A stretch of 64,000 nucleotides of DNA from Eutreptiella sp. 'Long Island Sound 2002' (Eukaryota; Euglenozoa; Euglenophyceae; Eutreptiales; Eutreptiaceae): assembly GCA_964036045.1 (NCBI GenBank), contig OZ038382.1, forward strand, positions 41,556,090-41,620,089. Direction: 5' to 3'. A model generated the notes under the pieces. It had not been told where the DNA came from and ran no database searches. It was given only the letters and a program-made list of their open reading frames with translations. Position numbers and translations under genes: made by a program. Shown one piece after another: positions 27,636 through 41,757 of this stretch; within the stretch, counting starts at the first letter, position 1, and the number at the start of each line of letters is the position of its first letter.

Positions 27636-30600
27636 GTGTCGGCAAGTATCACCACACTTCATTATGAAAGCACCTGGCTCTCACACCAAGCCATACCATA
27701 CCATGCCAAGCCAAGCCAGCCATGCCTTGGCTTGACGAGACGAGGCGAGCGAGCGCGCGCGCGCGGGGGTGGCGGGGGGTGCAATGGCAGTGTGGGTGTG
27801 TGGTGGCAGTGGACCAGAGCGAAAACTTCAACGGGTAGGGCGAAAGGTGCCACTTTACGAAGGCACGCGTACAGCCTAGCCAACCACCACGCAGCAACCT
27901 GAAAATCCAATAAATGTGGCGCACCAAAATGAAACTTTTTTGCAAAAATATGGAACATGCCCCTTCTAAATTTTCTTCTAATGCCTTCCCGGAACGCTGA
28001 AGGGGGAGCTGCAATAACTTGACAGAAAGTCCCGAATTCAATTTTGAGATATTGTGTCGGCAAGTATCACCACACTTCATTATGAAAGCACCTGGCTCTC
28101 ACACCAAGCCATACCATACCATGCCAAGCCAAGCCAGCCATGCCTTGGCTTGACGAGACGAGGCGAGCGAGCGCGCGCGCGCGGGGGTGGCGGGGGGTGC
28201 AATGGCAGTGTGGGTGTGTGGTGGCAGTGGACCAGAGCGAAAACTGCAACGGGTAGGGCGAAAGGTGCCACTTTACGAAAGCACGCGTACAGCCTAGCCA
28301 ACCACCACGCAGCAACCTAAAAATCCAATAAATGTGGCGTACCAAAATGAAACTTTTTTGCAAAAATATGGAACATGCCCCCTCTAAATTTTCTTCTAAT
28401 GCCTTCTCGGAACGCTGAAGGGGGAGCTGCAATAACTTGACAGAAAGTCCCGAAATCAATTTTGAGATATTGTGTCGGCAAGTATCACCACACTTCATTA
28501 TGAAAGCACCTGGCTCTCACACCAAGCCATACCATACCATGCCAAGCCAAGCCAGCCATGCCTTGGCTTGACGAGACGAGGCGAGCGAGCGCGCGCGCGC
28601 GGGGGTGGCGGGGGGTGCAATGGCAGTGTGGGTGTGTGGTGGCAGTGGACCAGAGCGAAAACTTCAACGGGTAGGGCGAAAGGTGCCACTTTACGAAAGC
28701 ACGCGTACAGCCTAGCCAACCACCACGCAGCAACCTGAAAATCCAATAAATGTGGCGTACTAAAATAAAACTTTTTTGCGAAAATATGGAACATGCCCCT
28801 TCTAAATTTTCTTCTAATGCCTTCCCGGAACGCTGAAGGGGGAGCTGCAATAACTTGACAGAAAGTCCCGAATTCAATTTTGAGATATTGTGTCGGCAAG
28901 TATCACCACACTTCATTATGAAAGCACCTGGCTCTCACACCAGGCCATACCATACCATGCCAAGCCAAGCCAGCCATGCCTTGGCTTGACGAGACGAGGC
29001 GAGCGAGCGCGCGCGCGCGGGGGTGGCGGTGGGTGCAATGGCAGTGTGGGTGTGTGGTGGCAGTGGACCAGAGCGAAAACTTCAACGGGTAGGGCCAAAG
29101 GTGCCATTTTACGAAAGCACGCGTACAGCCTAGCCAACCACCACGCAGCAACCTGAAAATCCAATAAATGTGGCGTACCAAAATGAAACTTTTTTGCAAA
29201 AATATGGAACATGCCCCTTCTAAATTCTCTTCTAATGCCCTCCCGGAACGCTGAAGGGGGAGCTGCAATTACTTGACATAAAGTCCCGAATTCAATTTTG
29301 AGATATTGTGTCGGCAAGTATCACCACACTTCATTATGAAAGCACCTGGCTCTCACACCAAGCCATACCATACCATGCCAAGCCAAGCCAGCCATGCCTT
29401 GGCTTGACGAGACGAGGCGAGCGAGCGCGCGCGCGCGGGGGTGGCGGTGGGTGCAATTGCAGTGTGGGTGTGTGGTGGCAGTGGACCAGAGCGAAAACTT
29501 CAACGGGTAGGGCGAAAGGTGCCACTTTACGAAAGCACGCGTACAGCCTAGCCAACCACCACGCAGCAACCTGAAAATCCAATAAATGTGGCGTACCAAA
29601 ATGAAACTTTTTTGCAAAAATATGGAACATGCCCCTTCTAAATTTTCTTCTAATGCCTTCCCGGAACGCTGAAGGGGGAGCTGCAATAACTTGACAGAAA
29701 GTCCCGAATTCAATTTTGAGATATTGTGTCGGCAAGTATCACCACACTTCATTATGAAAGCACCTGGCTCTCACACCAAGCCATACCATACCATGCCAAG
29801 CCAAGCCAGCCATGCCTTGGCTTGACGAGACGAGGCGAGCGAGCGCGCGCGCGCGGGGGTGGCGGGGGGTGCAATGGCAGTGTGGGTGTGTGGTGGCAGT
29901 GGACCAGAGCGAAAACTTCAACGGGTAGGGCGAAAGGTGCCACTTTACGAGAGCACGCGTACAGCCTAGCCAACCACCACGCAGCAACCTGAAAATCCAA
30001 TAAATGTGGCGTACCAAAATGAAACTTTTTTGCAAAAATATGGAACATGCCCCTTCTAAATTTTCTTCTAATGCCTTCCCGAAACGCTGAAGGGGGAGCT
30101 GCAATAACTTGACAGAAAGTCCCGAATTCAATTTTGAGATATTGTGTCGGCAAGTATCACCACACTTCATTATGAAAGCACCTGGCTCTCACACCAAGCC
30201 ATACCATACCATGCCAAGCCAAGCCAGCCATGCCTTGGCTTGACGAGACGAGGCGAGCGAGCGCGCACGCGCGGGGGTGGCGGTGGGTGCAATGGCAGTG
30301 TGGGTGTGTGGTGGCAGTGGACCAGAGCGAAAACTTCAACGGGTAGGGCGAAAGGTGCCACTTTACGAAAGCACGCGTACAGCCTAGCCAACCACCACGC
30401 AGCAACCTGAAAATCCAATAAATGTGGCGTACCAAAATGAAACTTTTTTGCAAAAATATGGAACATGCCCCTTCTAAATTTTCTTCTAATGCCTTCCCGG
30501 AACGCTGAAGGGGGAGCTGCAATAAGTTGACAGAAAGTCCCGAATTCAATTTTGAGATATTGTGTCGGCAAGTATCACCACACTTCATTATGAAAGCACC

Positions 30601-30982
30601 TGGCTCTCACACCAAGCCATACCATACCATGCCAAGCCAAGCCAGCCATGCCTTGGCTTGACGAGACGAGGCGAGCGAGCGCGCGCGCGCGGGGGTGGCG
30701 GGGGGTGCAATGGCAGTGTGGGTGTGTGGTGGCAGTGGACCAGAGCAGCGAAAACTTCAACGGGTAGGGCGAAAGGTGCCACTTTACGAAAGCACGCGTA
30801 CAGCCTAGCCAACCACCACGCAGCAACCTGAAAATCCAATAAATGTGGCGTACCAAAATGAAACTTTTTTGCAAAAATATGGAACATGCCCCTTCTAAAT
30901 TTTCTTCTAATGCCTTCCCGGAACGCTGAAGGGGGAGCTGCAATAACTTGACAGAAAGTCCCGAATTCAATTTTGAGATATT

Positions 30983-31351
30983 GTGTCGGCAAGTATGACC
31001 ACACTTCATTATGAAAGGACCTGGCTCTCACACCAAGGCATACCATACCATGCCAAGCGCGCGGGGGTGGCGGGGGGTGCAATGGCAGTGTGGGTGTGTG
31101 GTGGCAGTGGACCAGAGCGAAAACTTCAACGGGTAGGGCGAAAGGTGCCACTTTACGAGAGCCCGCGTACAGCCTAGCCAACAACCACGCAGCAACCTGA
31201 AAATCCAATAAATGTGGCGTACCAGAATGAAACTTTTTTGCAAAAATATGGAACATGCCCCTTCTAAATTTTCTTCTAATGCCTTCCCGGAACGCTGAAG
31301 GGGGAGCTGCAATAACTTGACAGAAAGTCCCGAATTCAATTTTGAGATATT
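30983..31351. repeat. Truncated satellite monomer (369 bp)
   Basis: This unit is about 50 bp short. The text passes from tgccaag directly to cgcgcggggg near 31057, removing the hairpin loop, its right arm and the GACGAG run. It shares tatgaccacac, gaaaggacctgg and aaggcatacc with the intact monomer at 31770, so it descends from that subtype. It is the only large internal deletion I see in the array. Confidence 0.85.
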
Positions 31352-34300
31352 GTGACGGCAAGTATCACCACACTTCATTATGAAAGCACCTGGCTCTCAC
31401 ACCAAGCCATACCATACCATGCCAAGCCAAGCCAGCCATGCCTTGGCTTGACGAGACGAGGCGAGCGAGCGCGCACGCGCGGGGGTGGCGGGGGGTGCAA
31501 TGGCAGTGTGGGTGTGTGGTGGCAGTGGACCACAGCGAAAACTTCAACGGGTAGGGCGAAAGGTGCCACTATACGAAAGCACGCGTACAGCCTAGCCAAC
31601 AACCACGCAGCAACCTGAAAATCCAATAAATGTGGCGTACCAAAATGAAACTTTTTTGCAAAAATGTGGAACATGCCCCTTCTAAATTTTCTTCTAATGC
31701 CTTCCCGGAACGCTGAAGGGGGAGCTGCAATAACTTGACAGAAAGTCCCGAATTCAATTTTGAGATATTGTGTCGGCAAGTATGACCACACTTCATTATG
31801 AAAGGACCTGGCTCTCACACCAAGGCATACCATACCATGCCAAGCCAAGCCAGCCATGCCTTGGCTTGACGAGACGAGGCGAGCGAGCGCGCGCGCGCGC
31901 GGGGGGGTGGCGGTGGGTGCAATGGCAGTGTGGGTGTGTGGTGGCAGTGGACCAGAGCGAAAACTTCAACGGGTAGGGTGAAAGGTGCCACTTTACGAAA
32001 GCACGCGTACAGCCTAGCCAACCACCACGCAGCAACCTGAAAATCCAATAAATGTGGCGTACCAAAATGAAACTTTTTTGCAAAAATATGGAACATGCCC
32101 CTTCTAAATTTTCTTCTAATGCCTTCCCGGAACGCTGAAGGGGGAGCTGCAATAACTTGACAGAAAGTCCCGAATTCAATTTTGAGATATTGTGTCGGCA
32201 AGTATCACCACACTTCATTATGAAAGCACCTGGCTCTCACACCAAGCCATACCATACCATGCCAAGCCAAGCCAGCCATGCCTTGGCTTGACGAGACGAG
32301 GCGAGCGAGGGCGCGCGCGCGGGGGTGGCGGGGGGTGCAATGGCAGTGTGGGTGTGTGGTGGCAGTGGACCAGAGCGAAAACTTCAACGGATAGGGCGAA
32401 AGGTGCCACTTTACGAAAGCACGCGTACAGCCTAGCCAACCACCACGCAGCAACCTGAAAATCCAATAAATGTGGCGTACCAAAATGAAACTTTTTTGCA
32501 AAAATATGGAACATGCCCCTTCTTAATTTTCTTCTAATGCCTTCCCGGAACGCTGAAGGGGGAGCTGCAATAACTTGACAGAAAGTCCCGAATTCAATTT
32601 TGAGATATTGTGTCGGCAAGTATCACCACACTTCATTATGAAAGCACCTGGCTCTCACACCAAGCCATACCATACCATGCCAAGCCAAGCCAGCCATGCC
32701 TTGGCTTGACGAGACGAGGCGAGCGAGCGCGCGCGCGGGGGGCTGGCGGGGGGTGCAATGGCAGTGTGGGTGTGTGGTGGCAGTGGACCAGAGCGAAAAC
32801 TTCAACGGGTAGGGCGAAAGGTGCCACTTTACGAAAGCACGCGTACAGCCTAGCCAACCACCACGCAGCAACCTGAAAATCCAATAAATGTGGCGTACCA
32901 AAATGAAACTTTTTTGCAAAAATATGGAACATGCCCCTTCTAAATTTTCTTCCAATGCCTTCCCCGAACGCTGAAGGGGGAGCTGCAATAACTTGACAGA
33001 AAGTCCCGAATTCAATTTTGAGATATTGTGTCGGCAAGTATCACCACACTTCATTATGAAAGCACCTGGCTCTCACACCAAGCCATACCATACCATGCCA
33101 GGCCAAGACAGCCATGCCTTGGCTTGACGAGACGAGGCGAGCGAGCGCGCGCGCGCGGGGGTGGCGGGGGGTGCAATGGCAGTGTGGGTGTGTGGTGGCA
33201 GTGGACCAGAGCGAAAACTTCAACGGGTAGGGCGAAAGGTGCCACTTTACGAAAGCACGCGTACAGCCTAGCCAACCACCACGCAGCAACCTGAAAATCC
33301 AAAAAATGTGGCGTACCAAAATGAAACTTTTTTGCAAAAATATGGAACATGTCCCTTCCAAATTTCCTTCTAATGCCTTCCCGGAACGCTGAAGGGGGAG
33401 CTGCAATAACTTGACAGAAAGTCCCGAATTCAATTTTGAGATATTGTGTCGGCAAGTATCACCACACTTCATTATGAAAGCACCTGGCTCTCACAGCAAG
33501 CCATACCATACCATGCCAAGCCAAGCCAGCCATGCCTTGGCTTGACGAGACGAGGCGAGCGAGCGCGCGCGCGCGGGGGTGGCGGGGGGTGCAATGGCAG
33601 TGTGGGTGTGTGGTGGCAGTGGACCAGAGCGAAAACTTCAACGGGTAGGGCGAAAGGTGCCACTTTACGAAAGCACGCGTACAGCCTAGCCAACCACCAC
33701 GCAGCAACCTGAAAATCCAATAAATGTGCCGTACCAAAATGAAACTTTTTTGCAAAAATATGGAACATGCCCCCTCTTAATTTTCTTCTAATGCCTTCCC
33801 GGAACGCTGAAGGGGGAGCTGCAATAACTTGACAGAAAGTCCTTAATTCAATTTTGAGATATTGTGTCGGCAAGTATCACCACACTTCATTATGAAAGCA
33901 CCTGGCTCTCACACCAAGCCATACCATACCATGCCAAGCCAAGCCAGCCATGCCTTGGCTTGACGAGACGAGGCGAGCGAGCGCGCGCGCGCGGGGGTGG
34001 CGGGGGGTGCAATTGCAGTGTGGGTGTGTGGTGGCAGTGGACCAGAGCGAAAACTTCAACGGGTAGGGCGAAAGGTGCCACTTTACGAAAGCACGCGTAC
34101 AGCCTAGCCAACCACCACGCAGCAACCTGAAAATCCAATAAATGTGGCGTACCAAAATGAAACTTTTTTGCAAAAATATGGAACATGCCCCTTCTAAATT
34201 TTCTTCTAATGCCTTCCCGGAACGCTGAAGGGGGAGCTGCAATAACTTGACAGAAAGTCCCGAATTCAATTTTGAGATATTGTGTCGGCAAGTATCACCA

Positions 34301-37300
34301 CACTTCATTATGAAAGCACCTGGCTCTCACACCAAGCCATACCATACCATGCCAGGCCAAGCCAGCCATGCCTTGGCTTGACGAGACGAGGCGAGCGAGC
34401 GCGCGCGCGCGGGGGTGGCGGGGGGTGCAATGGCAGTGTGGGTGTGTGGTGGCAGTGGACCAGAGCGAAAACTTCAACGGGTAGGGCGAAAGGTGCCACT
34501 TTACGAAAGCATGCGTACAGCCTAGCCAACCACCACGCAGCAACCTGAAAATCAAATAAATGTGGCGTACCAAAATGAAACTTTTTTGCAAAAATATGGA
34601 ACATGCCCCTTCTAAATTTTCTTCTAATGCCTTCCCGGAACGCTGAAGGGGGAGCTGCAATAACTTGACAGAAAGTCCCGAATTCAATTTTGAGATATTG
34701 TGTCGGCAAGTATCACCACACTTCATTATGAAAGCACCTGGCTCTCACACCAAGCCATACCATACGATGCCAAGCCAAGCCAGCCATGCCTTGGCTTGAC
34801 GAGACGAGGCGAGCGAGCGCGCGCGCGCGGGGGTGGCGGGGGGTGCAATGGCAGTGAGGGTGTGTGGTGGCAGTGGACCAGAGCAAAAACTTCAACGGGT
34901 AGGGCGAAAGGTGCCACTTTACGAGAGCACACGTACAGCCTAGCCTACCACCACGCAGCAACCTGAAAATCCAATAAATGTGGCGTACCAAAATGAAACT
35001 TTTTTGCAAGAATATGGAACATGCCCCTTCTAAATTTTCTTCTAATGCCTTCCCGGAACGCTGAAGGGGGAGCTGCAATAACTTGACAGAAAGTCCCGAA
35101 TTCAATTTTGAGATATTGTGTCGGCAAGTATCACCACACTTCATTTTGAAAGCACCTGGCTCTCACACCAAGCCATACCATACCATGCCAAGCCAAGCCA
35201 GCCATGCCGTGGCTTGACGAGACGAGGCGAGCAAGCGCGCGCGCGGGGGGGTGGCGGGGGGTGCAATGGCAGTGTGGGTGTGTGGTGGCAGTGGACCAGA
35301 GCGAAAACTTCAACGGGTAGGGCGAAAGGTGCCACTTTACGAAAGCACGCGTACAGCCTAGCCAACCACCACGCAGCAACCTGAAAATCCAATAAATGTG
35401 GCGTACCAAAATGAAACTTTTTTTCAAAAATATGGAACATGCCCCTTCTAAATTTTCTTCTAATGCCTTCCCAGAACGCTGAAGGGGGAGCTGCAATAAC
35501 TTGACAGAAAGTCCCGAATTCAATTTTGAGATATTGTGTCGGCAAGTATCACCACACTTCATTATGAAGACACCTGGCTCTGACACCAAGCCATACCATA
35601 CCATGCCAAGCCAAGCCAGCCATGCCTTGGCTTGACGAGACGAGGCGAGTGAGCGCGCGCGCGCGGGGGTGGCGGGGGGTGCAATGGCAGTGTGGGTGTG
35701 TGGTGGCAGTGGACCAGAGCGAAAACTTCAACGGGTAGGGCGAAAGGTGCCACTTTACGAAAGCACGCGTACAGCCTAGCCAACCACCACACAGCAACCT
35801 GAAAATCCAATAAATGTGGCGTACCAAAATGAAACTTTTTTGCAAAAATATGGAACATGCCCCTTCTAAATTTTCTTCTAATGCCTTCCCGCAACGCTGA
35901 AGAGGGAGCTGCAATAACTTGACAGAAAGTCCCGAATTCAATTTTGAGATATTGTGTCGGCAAGTATCACCACACTTCATTATGAAGGCACCTGGCTCTC
36001 ACACCAAGCCATACCATACCATGCCAAGCCAAGCCAGCCATGCCTTGGCTTGACGAGACGAGGCGAGCGAGCGCGCGCGCGCGGGGGTGGCCGGGGGTGC
36101 AATGGCAGTGTGGGTGTGTGGTGGCAGTGGACCAGATTGAAAACTTCAACGGGTAGGGCGAAAGGTGCCACTTTACGAAAGCACGCGTACAGCCTAGCCA
36201 ACCACCACGCAGCAACCTGAAAATCCAATAAATGTGGCGTACCAAAATGAAACTTTTTTGCAAAAATATGGAACATGCCCCTTCTTAATTTTCTTCTAAT
36301 ACCTTCCCGGAACGCTGAAGGGGGAGCTGCAATAACTTGACAGAAAGTCCCGAATTCAATTTTGAGATATTGTGTCGGCAAGTATCACCACACTTCATTA
36401 TGAAAGCACCTGGCTCTCACACCAAGCCGTACCATACCATGCCAAGCCAAGCCAGCCATGCCTTGGCTTGACGAGACGAGGCGAGCGAGCGCGCGCGCGC
36501 GGGGGTGGCGGGGGGTGCAATGGCAGTGTGGATGTGTGGTGGCAGTGGACCAGAGCGAAAACTTCAACGGGTAGGGCGAAAGGTGCCACTTTACGAAAGC
36601 ACGCGTACAGCCTAGCCAACCACCACGCAGCAACCTGAAAATCCAATAAATGTGGCGTACCAAAATGAAACTTTTTTGCAAAAATATGGAACATGCCCCT
36701 TCTTAATTTTCTTCTAATGCCTTCCCGGAACGCTGAAGGGGGAGCTGCAATAAGTTGACAGAAAGTCCCGAATTCAATTTTGAGATATTGTGTCGGCAAG
36801 TATCACCACACTTCATTATGAAAGCACCTGGCTCTCACACCAAGCCATACCATACCATGCCAAGCCAAGCCAGCCATGCCTTGGCTTGACGAGACGAGGC
36901 GAGCGAGCGCGCGCGCGCGGGGGTGGCGGGGGGTGCAATGGCAGTGTGGGTGTGTGGTGGCAGTGGACCAGAGCGAAAACTTCAACGGGTAGGGCGAAAG
37001 GTGCCACTTTACGAAAGCACGCGTACAGCCTAGCCAACCACCACGCAGCAACCTGAAAATCCAATAAATGTGGCGTACCAAAATGAAACTTTTTTGCAAA
37101 AATATGGAACATGCCCCTTCTAAATTTTCTTCTAATGCCTTCCCGGAACGCTGAAGGGGGAGCTGCAACAACTTGACAGAAAGTCCCTAATTCAATTTTG
37201 AGATATTGTGTCGGCAAGTATCACCACACTTCATTATGAAAGCACCTGGCTCTCACACCAAGCCATACCATACCATGCCAAGCCAAGCCAGCCATGCCTT

Positions 37301-40300
37301 GGCTTGACGAGACGAGGCGAGCGAGCGCGCGCGCGCGGGGGTGGCGGGGGGTGCAATGGCAGTGTGGGTGTGTGGTGGCAGTGAACCAGAGCGAAAACTT
37401 CAACGGGTAGGGCGAAAGGTGCCACTTTACGAAAGCACGCGTACAGCCTAGCCAACCACCACGCAGCAACCTGAAAATCCAATAAATGTGGCATACCAAA
37501 ATGAAACTTTTTTGCAAAAATATGGAACACGCCCCTTCTAAATTTTCTTCTAATACCTTCCCGGAACGCTGAAGGGGGAGCTGCAATAACTTGACAGAAA
37601 GTCCCGAATTCAATTTTTAGATATTGTGTCGGCAAGTATCACCACACTTCATTATGAAAGCACCTGGCTCTCACACCAAGCCATACCATACCATGCCAAG
37701 CCAAGCCAGCCATGCCTTGGCTTGACGAGCTGAGGCGAGCGAGCGCGCGCGCGCGGGGGTGGCGGGGGGTGCAATGGCAGTGTGGGTGTGTGGTGGCAGT
37801 GGACCAGAGCGAAAACTTCAACGGGTAGGGCGAAAGGTGCCACTTTACGAAAGCACGCGTACAGCCTAGCCAACCACCACGCAGCAACCTGAAAATCCAA
37901 TAAATGTGGCGTACCAAAATGAAACTTTTTTGCAAAAATATGGAACATGCCCCTTCTAAATTTTCTACTAATGCCTTCCCGGAACGCTGAAGGGGGAGCT
38001 GCAATAACTTGACAGAAAGTCCCGAATTCAATTTTGAGATATTGTGTCGGCAAGTATCACCACACTTCATTATGAAAGCACCTGGCTCTCACACCAAGCC
38101 ATACCATACCATGCCGAGCCAAGCCAGCCATGCCTTGGCTTGACGAGACGAGGCGAGCGAGCGCGCGCGCGCGGGGGTGGCGGGGGGTGCAATGGCAGTG
38201 TGGGTGTGTGGTGGCAGTGGACCAGAGCGAAAACTTCAACGGGTAGGGCGAAAGGTGCCACTTTACGAAAGCACGCGTACAGCCTAGCCAACCACCACGC
38301 AGCAACCTGAAAATCCAATAAATGAGGCGTACCAAAAAGAAACTTTTTTGCAAAAATATGGAACATGCCCCTTCTAAATTTTCTTCTAATGCCTTCCCGG
38401 AACGCTGAAGGGGGAGCTGCAATAACTTGACAGAAAGTCCCGAATTCAATTTTGAGATATTGTGTCGGCAAGTATCACCACACTTCATTATGAAAGCACC
38501 TGGCTCTCACACCAAGCCATACCATACCATGCCAAGCCAAGCCAGCCATGCCTTGGCTTGACGAGACGAGGCGAGCGAGCGCGCGCGCGGGGGGGTGGCG
38601 GGGGGTGCAATGGCAGTGTGGGTGTGTGGTGGCAGTGGACCAGAGCGAAAACTTCAACGGGTAGGGCGAAAGGTGCCACTTTACGGAAGCACGCGTACAG
38701 CCTAGCCAACCACCACGCAGCAACCCGAAAATCCAATAAATGTGGCGTACCAAAATGAAACTTTTTTGCAAAAATATGGAACATACATCTTCTTAATTTT
38801 CTTCTAATGCCTTCTCGGAACGCTGAAAGGGGAGCTGCAATAACTTGACAGAAAGTCCCGAATTCAATTTTGAGATATTGTGTCGGCAAGTATCACCACA
38901 CTTCATTATGAAAGCACCTGGCTCTCACACCAAGCCATACCATACCATGCCAAGCCAAGCCAGCCATGCCTTGGCTTGACGAGACAAGGCGAGCGAGCGC
39001 GCACGCGCGGGGGTGGCGGGGGGTGCAATGGCAGTGTGGGTGTGTGGTGGCAGTGTACCAGAGCAAAAACTTCAACGGGTAGGGCGAAAGGTGCCACTTT
39101 ACGAAGTCACGCGTACAGTTTAGCGGACCACCACGCAGCAACCTGAAAATCCAATAAATGTGGCGTACCAAAATGAAACTTTTTTGCAAAAATATGGAAC
39201 ATACATCTTCTTAATTTTCTTCTAATGCCTTCCCGGAACGCTGAAGGGGGAGCTGCAATAACTTGACAGAAAATCCCGAATTCAATTTTGAGATATTGTG
39301 TCGGCAAGTATCACCACACTTCATTATGAAAGCACCTGGCTCTCACACCAAGCCATACCATACCATGCCAAGCCAAGCCAGCCATGCCTTGGCTTGACGA
39401 GACGAGGCGAGCGAGCGCGCGCGCGCGGGGGTGGCAGTGGGTGCAATGGCAGTGTGGGTGTGTGGTGGCAGTGGACCAGAGCGAAAACTTCAACGGGTAG
39501 GGCGAAAGGTGCCACTTTACGAAAGCACGTGTACAGCCTAGCCAACCACCACGCAGCAACCTGAAAATCCAATAAATGTGGCGTACCAAAATGAAACTTT
39601 TTTGCAGAAATATGGAACATGCCCCTTCTAAATTTTCTTCTAATGCCTTCCTGGAACGCTGAAGGGGGAGCTGCAATAACTTGACAGAAAGTCCCGAATT
39701 CAATTTTGAGATTTTGTGTCGGCAAGTATCACCACACTTCATTATGAAAGCACCTGGCTCTCACACCAAGCCATACCATACCATGCCAAGCCAAGCCAGC
39801 CATGCCTTGGCTTGACGAGACGAGGCGAGCGAGCGCGCGCGCGCGGGGGTGGCGGGGGGTGCAATGGCAGTGTGGGTGTGTGGTGGCAGTGGACCAGAGC
39901 GAAAACTTCAACGGGTAGGGCGAAAGGTGCCACTTTACGAGAGGACGCGTACAGCCTAGCCAACCACCACGCAGAAACCTGAAAATCCAATAAATGTGGC
40001 GTACCAAAATGAAACTTTTTTGCAAAAATATGGAACATGCCCCTTCTAAATTTTCTTCTAATGCCTTCCCGGAACGCTGAAGGGGGAGCTGCAATAACTT
40101 GACAGAAAGTCCCGAATTCAATTTTGAGATATTGTGTCGGCAAGTATCACCACACTTCATTATGAAAGCACCTGGCTCTCACACCAAGCCATACCATACC
40201 ATGCCAAGCCAAGCCAGCCATGCCTTGGCTTGACGAGACGAGGCGAGCGAGCGCGCGCGCGCGGGGGTGGCGGGGGGTGCAATGGCAGTGTGGGTGTGTG

Positions 40301-41752
40301 GTGGCAGTGGACCAGAGCGAAAACTTCAACGGGTAGGGCGAAAGGTGCCACTTTACGAAAGCACGCGTACAGCTAAGCCAACCACCACGCAGCAACCTGA
40401 AAATCCAATAAATGTGGCGTACCAAAATGAAACTTTTTTGCAAAAATATGGAACATGCCCCTTCTAAATTTTCTTCTAATGCCTTCCCGGAACGCTGAAG
40501 GGGGAGCTGCAATAACTTGACAGAAAATCCCGAATTCAATTTTGAAATATTGTGTCGGCAAGTATCACCACACTTCATTATGAAAGCACCTGGCTCTCAC
40601 ACCAAGCCATACCATACCATGCCAAGCCAAGCCAGCCATGCCTTGGCTTGACGAGACGAGGCGAGCGAGCGCGCGCGCGCGGGGGTGGCGGGGGGTGCAA
40701 TGGCAGTGTGGGTGTGTGGTGGCAGTGGACCAGAGCGAAAACTTCAACGGGTAGGGAGAAAGGTGCCACTTTACGAAAGCACGCGTACAGCCTAGCCAAC
40801 CACCACGCAGCAACCTGAAAATCCAATAAATGTGGCGTACCAAAATGAAACTTTTTTGCAAAAATATGGAACATGCCCCTTCTAAATTTTCTTCTAATGC
40901 CTTCCCGGAACGCTGAAGGGGGAGCTGCAATAACTTGACAGAAAGTCCCGAATTCAATTTTGAGATATTGTGTCGGCAAGTATCACCACACTTCATTATG
41001 AAAGCACCTGGCTCTCACACCAAGCCATACCATACCATGCCAAGCCAAGCCAGCCATGCCCTGGCTTGACGAGACGAGACGAGCGAGCGCGCGCGCGCGG
41101 GGGTGGCGGGGGGTGCAATGGCAGTGTGGGTGTGTGGTGGCAGTGGACCAGAGCGAAAACTTCAACGGGTAGGGCGAAAGGTGCCACTTTACGAAAGCAC
41201 GCGTACAGCCTAGCCAACCACCACGCAGCAACCTGAAAATCCAATAAATGTGGCGTACCAAAATGAAACTTTTTTGCAAAAATATGGAACATGCCCCTTC
41301 TAAATTTTCTTCTAATGCCTTCCCGGAACGCTGAAGGGGGAGCTGCAATAACTTGACAGAAAGTCCCGAATTCAATTTTGAGATATTGTGTCGGCAAGTA
41401 TCACCACACTTCATTATGAAAGCACCTGGCTCTCACACCAAGCCATACCATACCATGCCAAGCCAAGCCAGCCATGCCTTGGCTTGACGAGACGAGGCGA
41501 GCGAGCGCGCGCGCGGGGGGGTGGCGGGGGGTGCAATGGCAGTGTGGGTGTGTGGTGGCAGTGGACCAGAGCGAAAACTTCAACGGGTAGGGCGAAAGGT
41601 GCCACTTTACGAAAGCACGCGTACAGCCTAGCCAACCACCACGCAGCAACCTGAAAATCCAATAAATGTGGCGTACCAAAATGAAACTTTTTTGCAAAAA
41701 TATGGAACATGCCCCTTCTAAATTTTCTTCTAATGCCTTCCCGGAACGCTGA

Positions 41753-41757
41753 AGGGG
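41753..41757. repeat. Target-site duplication, left copy (AGGGG)
   Basis: The satellite text ctga-agggg stops here and the LTR begins with TG. The same AGGGG follows the right LTR at 52511. Joining the two flanks over one copy restores the normal monomer sequence around ctgaagggggagctg. Confidence 0.93.

Larger units (their letters stand above)
39..41757. repeat. 418-bp satellite array, left block (about 100 monomers)
   Basis: About 100 head-to-tail copies of a roughly 418-bp monomer fill this block without any other sequence. Successive copies are mostly 417-422 bp and appear to differ by only a few bases. Each monomer has a GC-rich half and an AT-rich half. The GC-rich half holds CCATA/CCAAG-like 5-mers, a hairpin, an alternating CG tract and G runs. 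The AT-rich half holds A and T tracts, AATAAA and an EcoRI site. Most length variation sits in the CG/G tract, which behaves like a microsatellite. There is no plausible coding content: apparent frames start at GTG, break whenever monomer length changes, and run on both strands. Such arrays are typical of centromeric, pericentromeric or subtelomeric heterochromatin; the location is inference. Confidence 0.97.

Noticed and set aside
31-41654. Hundreds of 80-143-codon frames on both strands of the satellite
   Set aside because: They occur on both strands and in overlapping frames of every monomer; the plus-strand ones start at GTG, end at chance stops and change length with the CG tract. They reflect low stop density in the repeat, not genes.
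39-41757. Firm centromere assignment of the satellite
   Set aside because: Array form, higher-order repeats and the chromovirus are suggestive, but subtelomeric or other heterochromatic arrays look the same without chromatin or map data.
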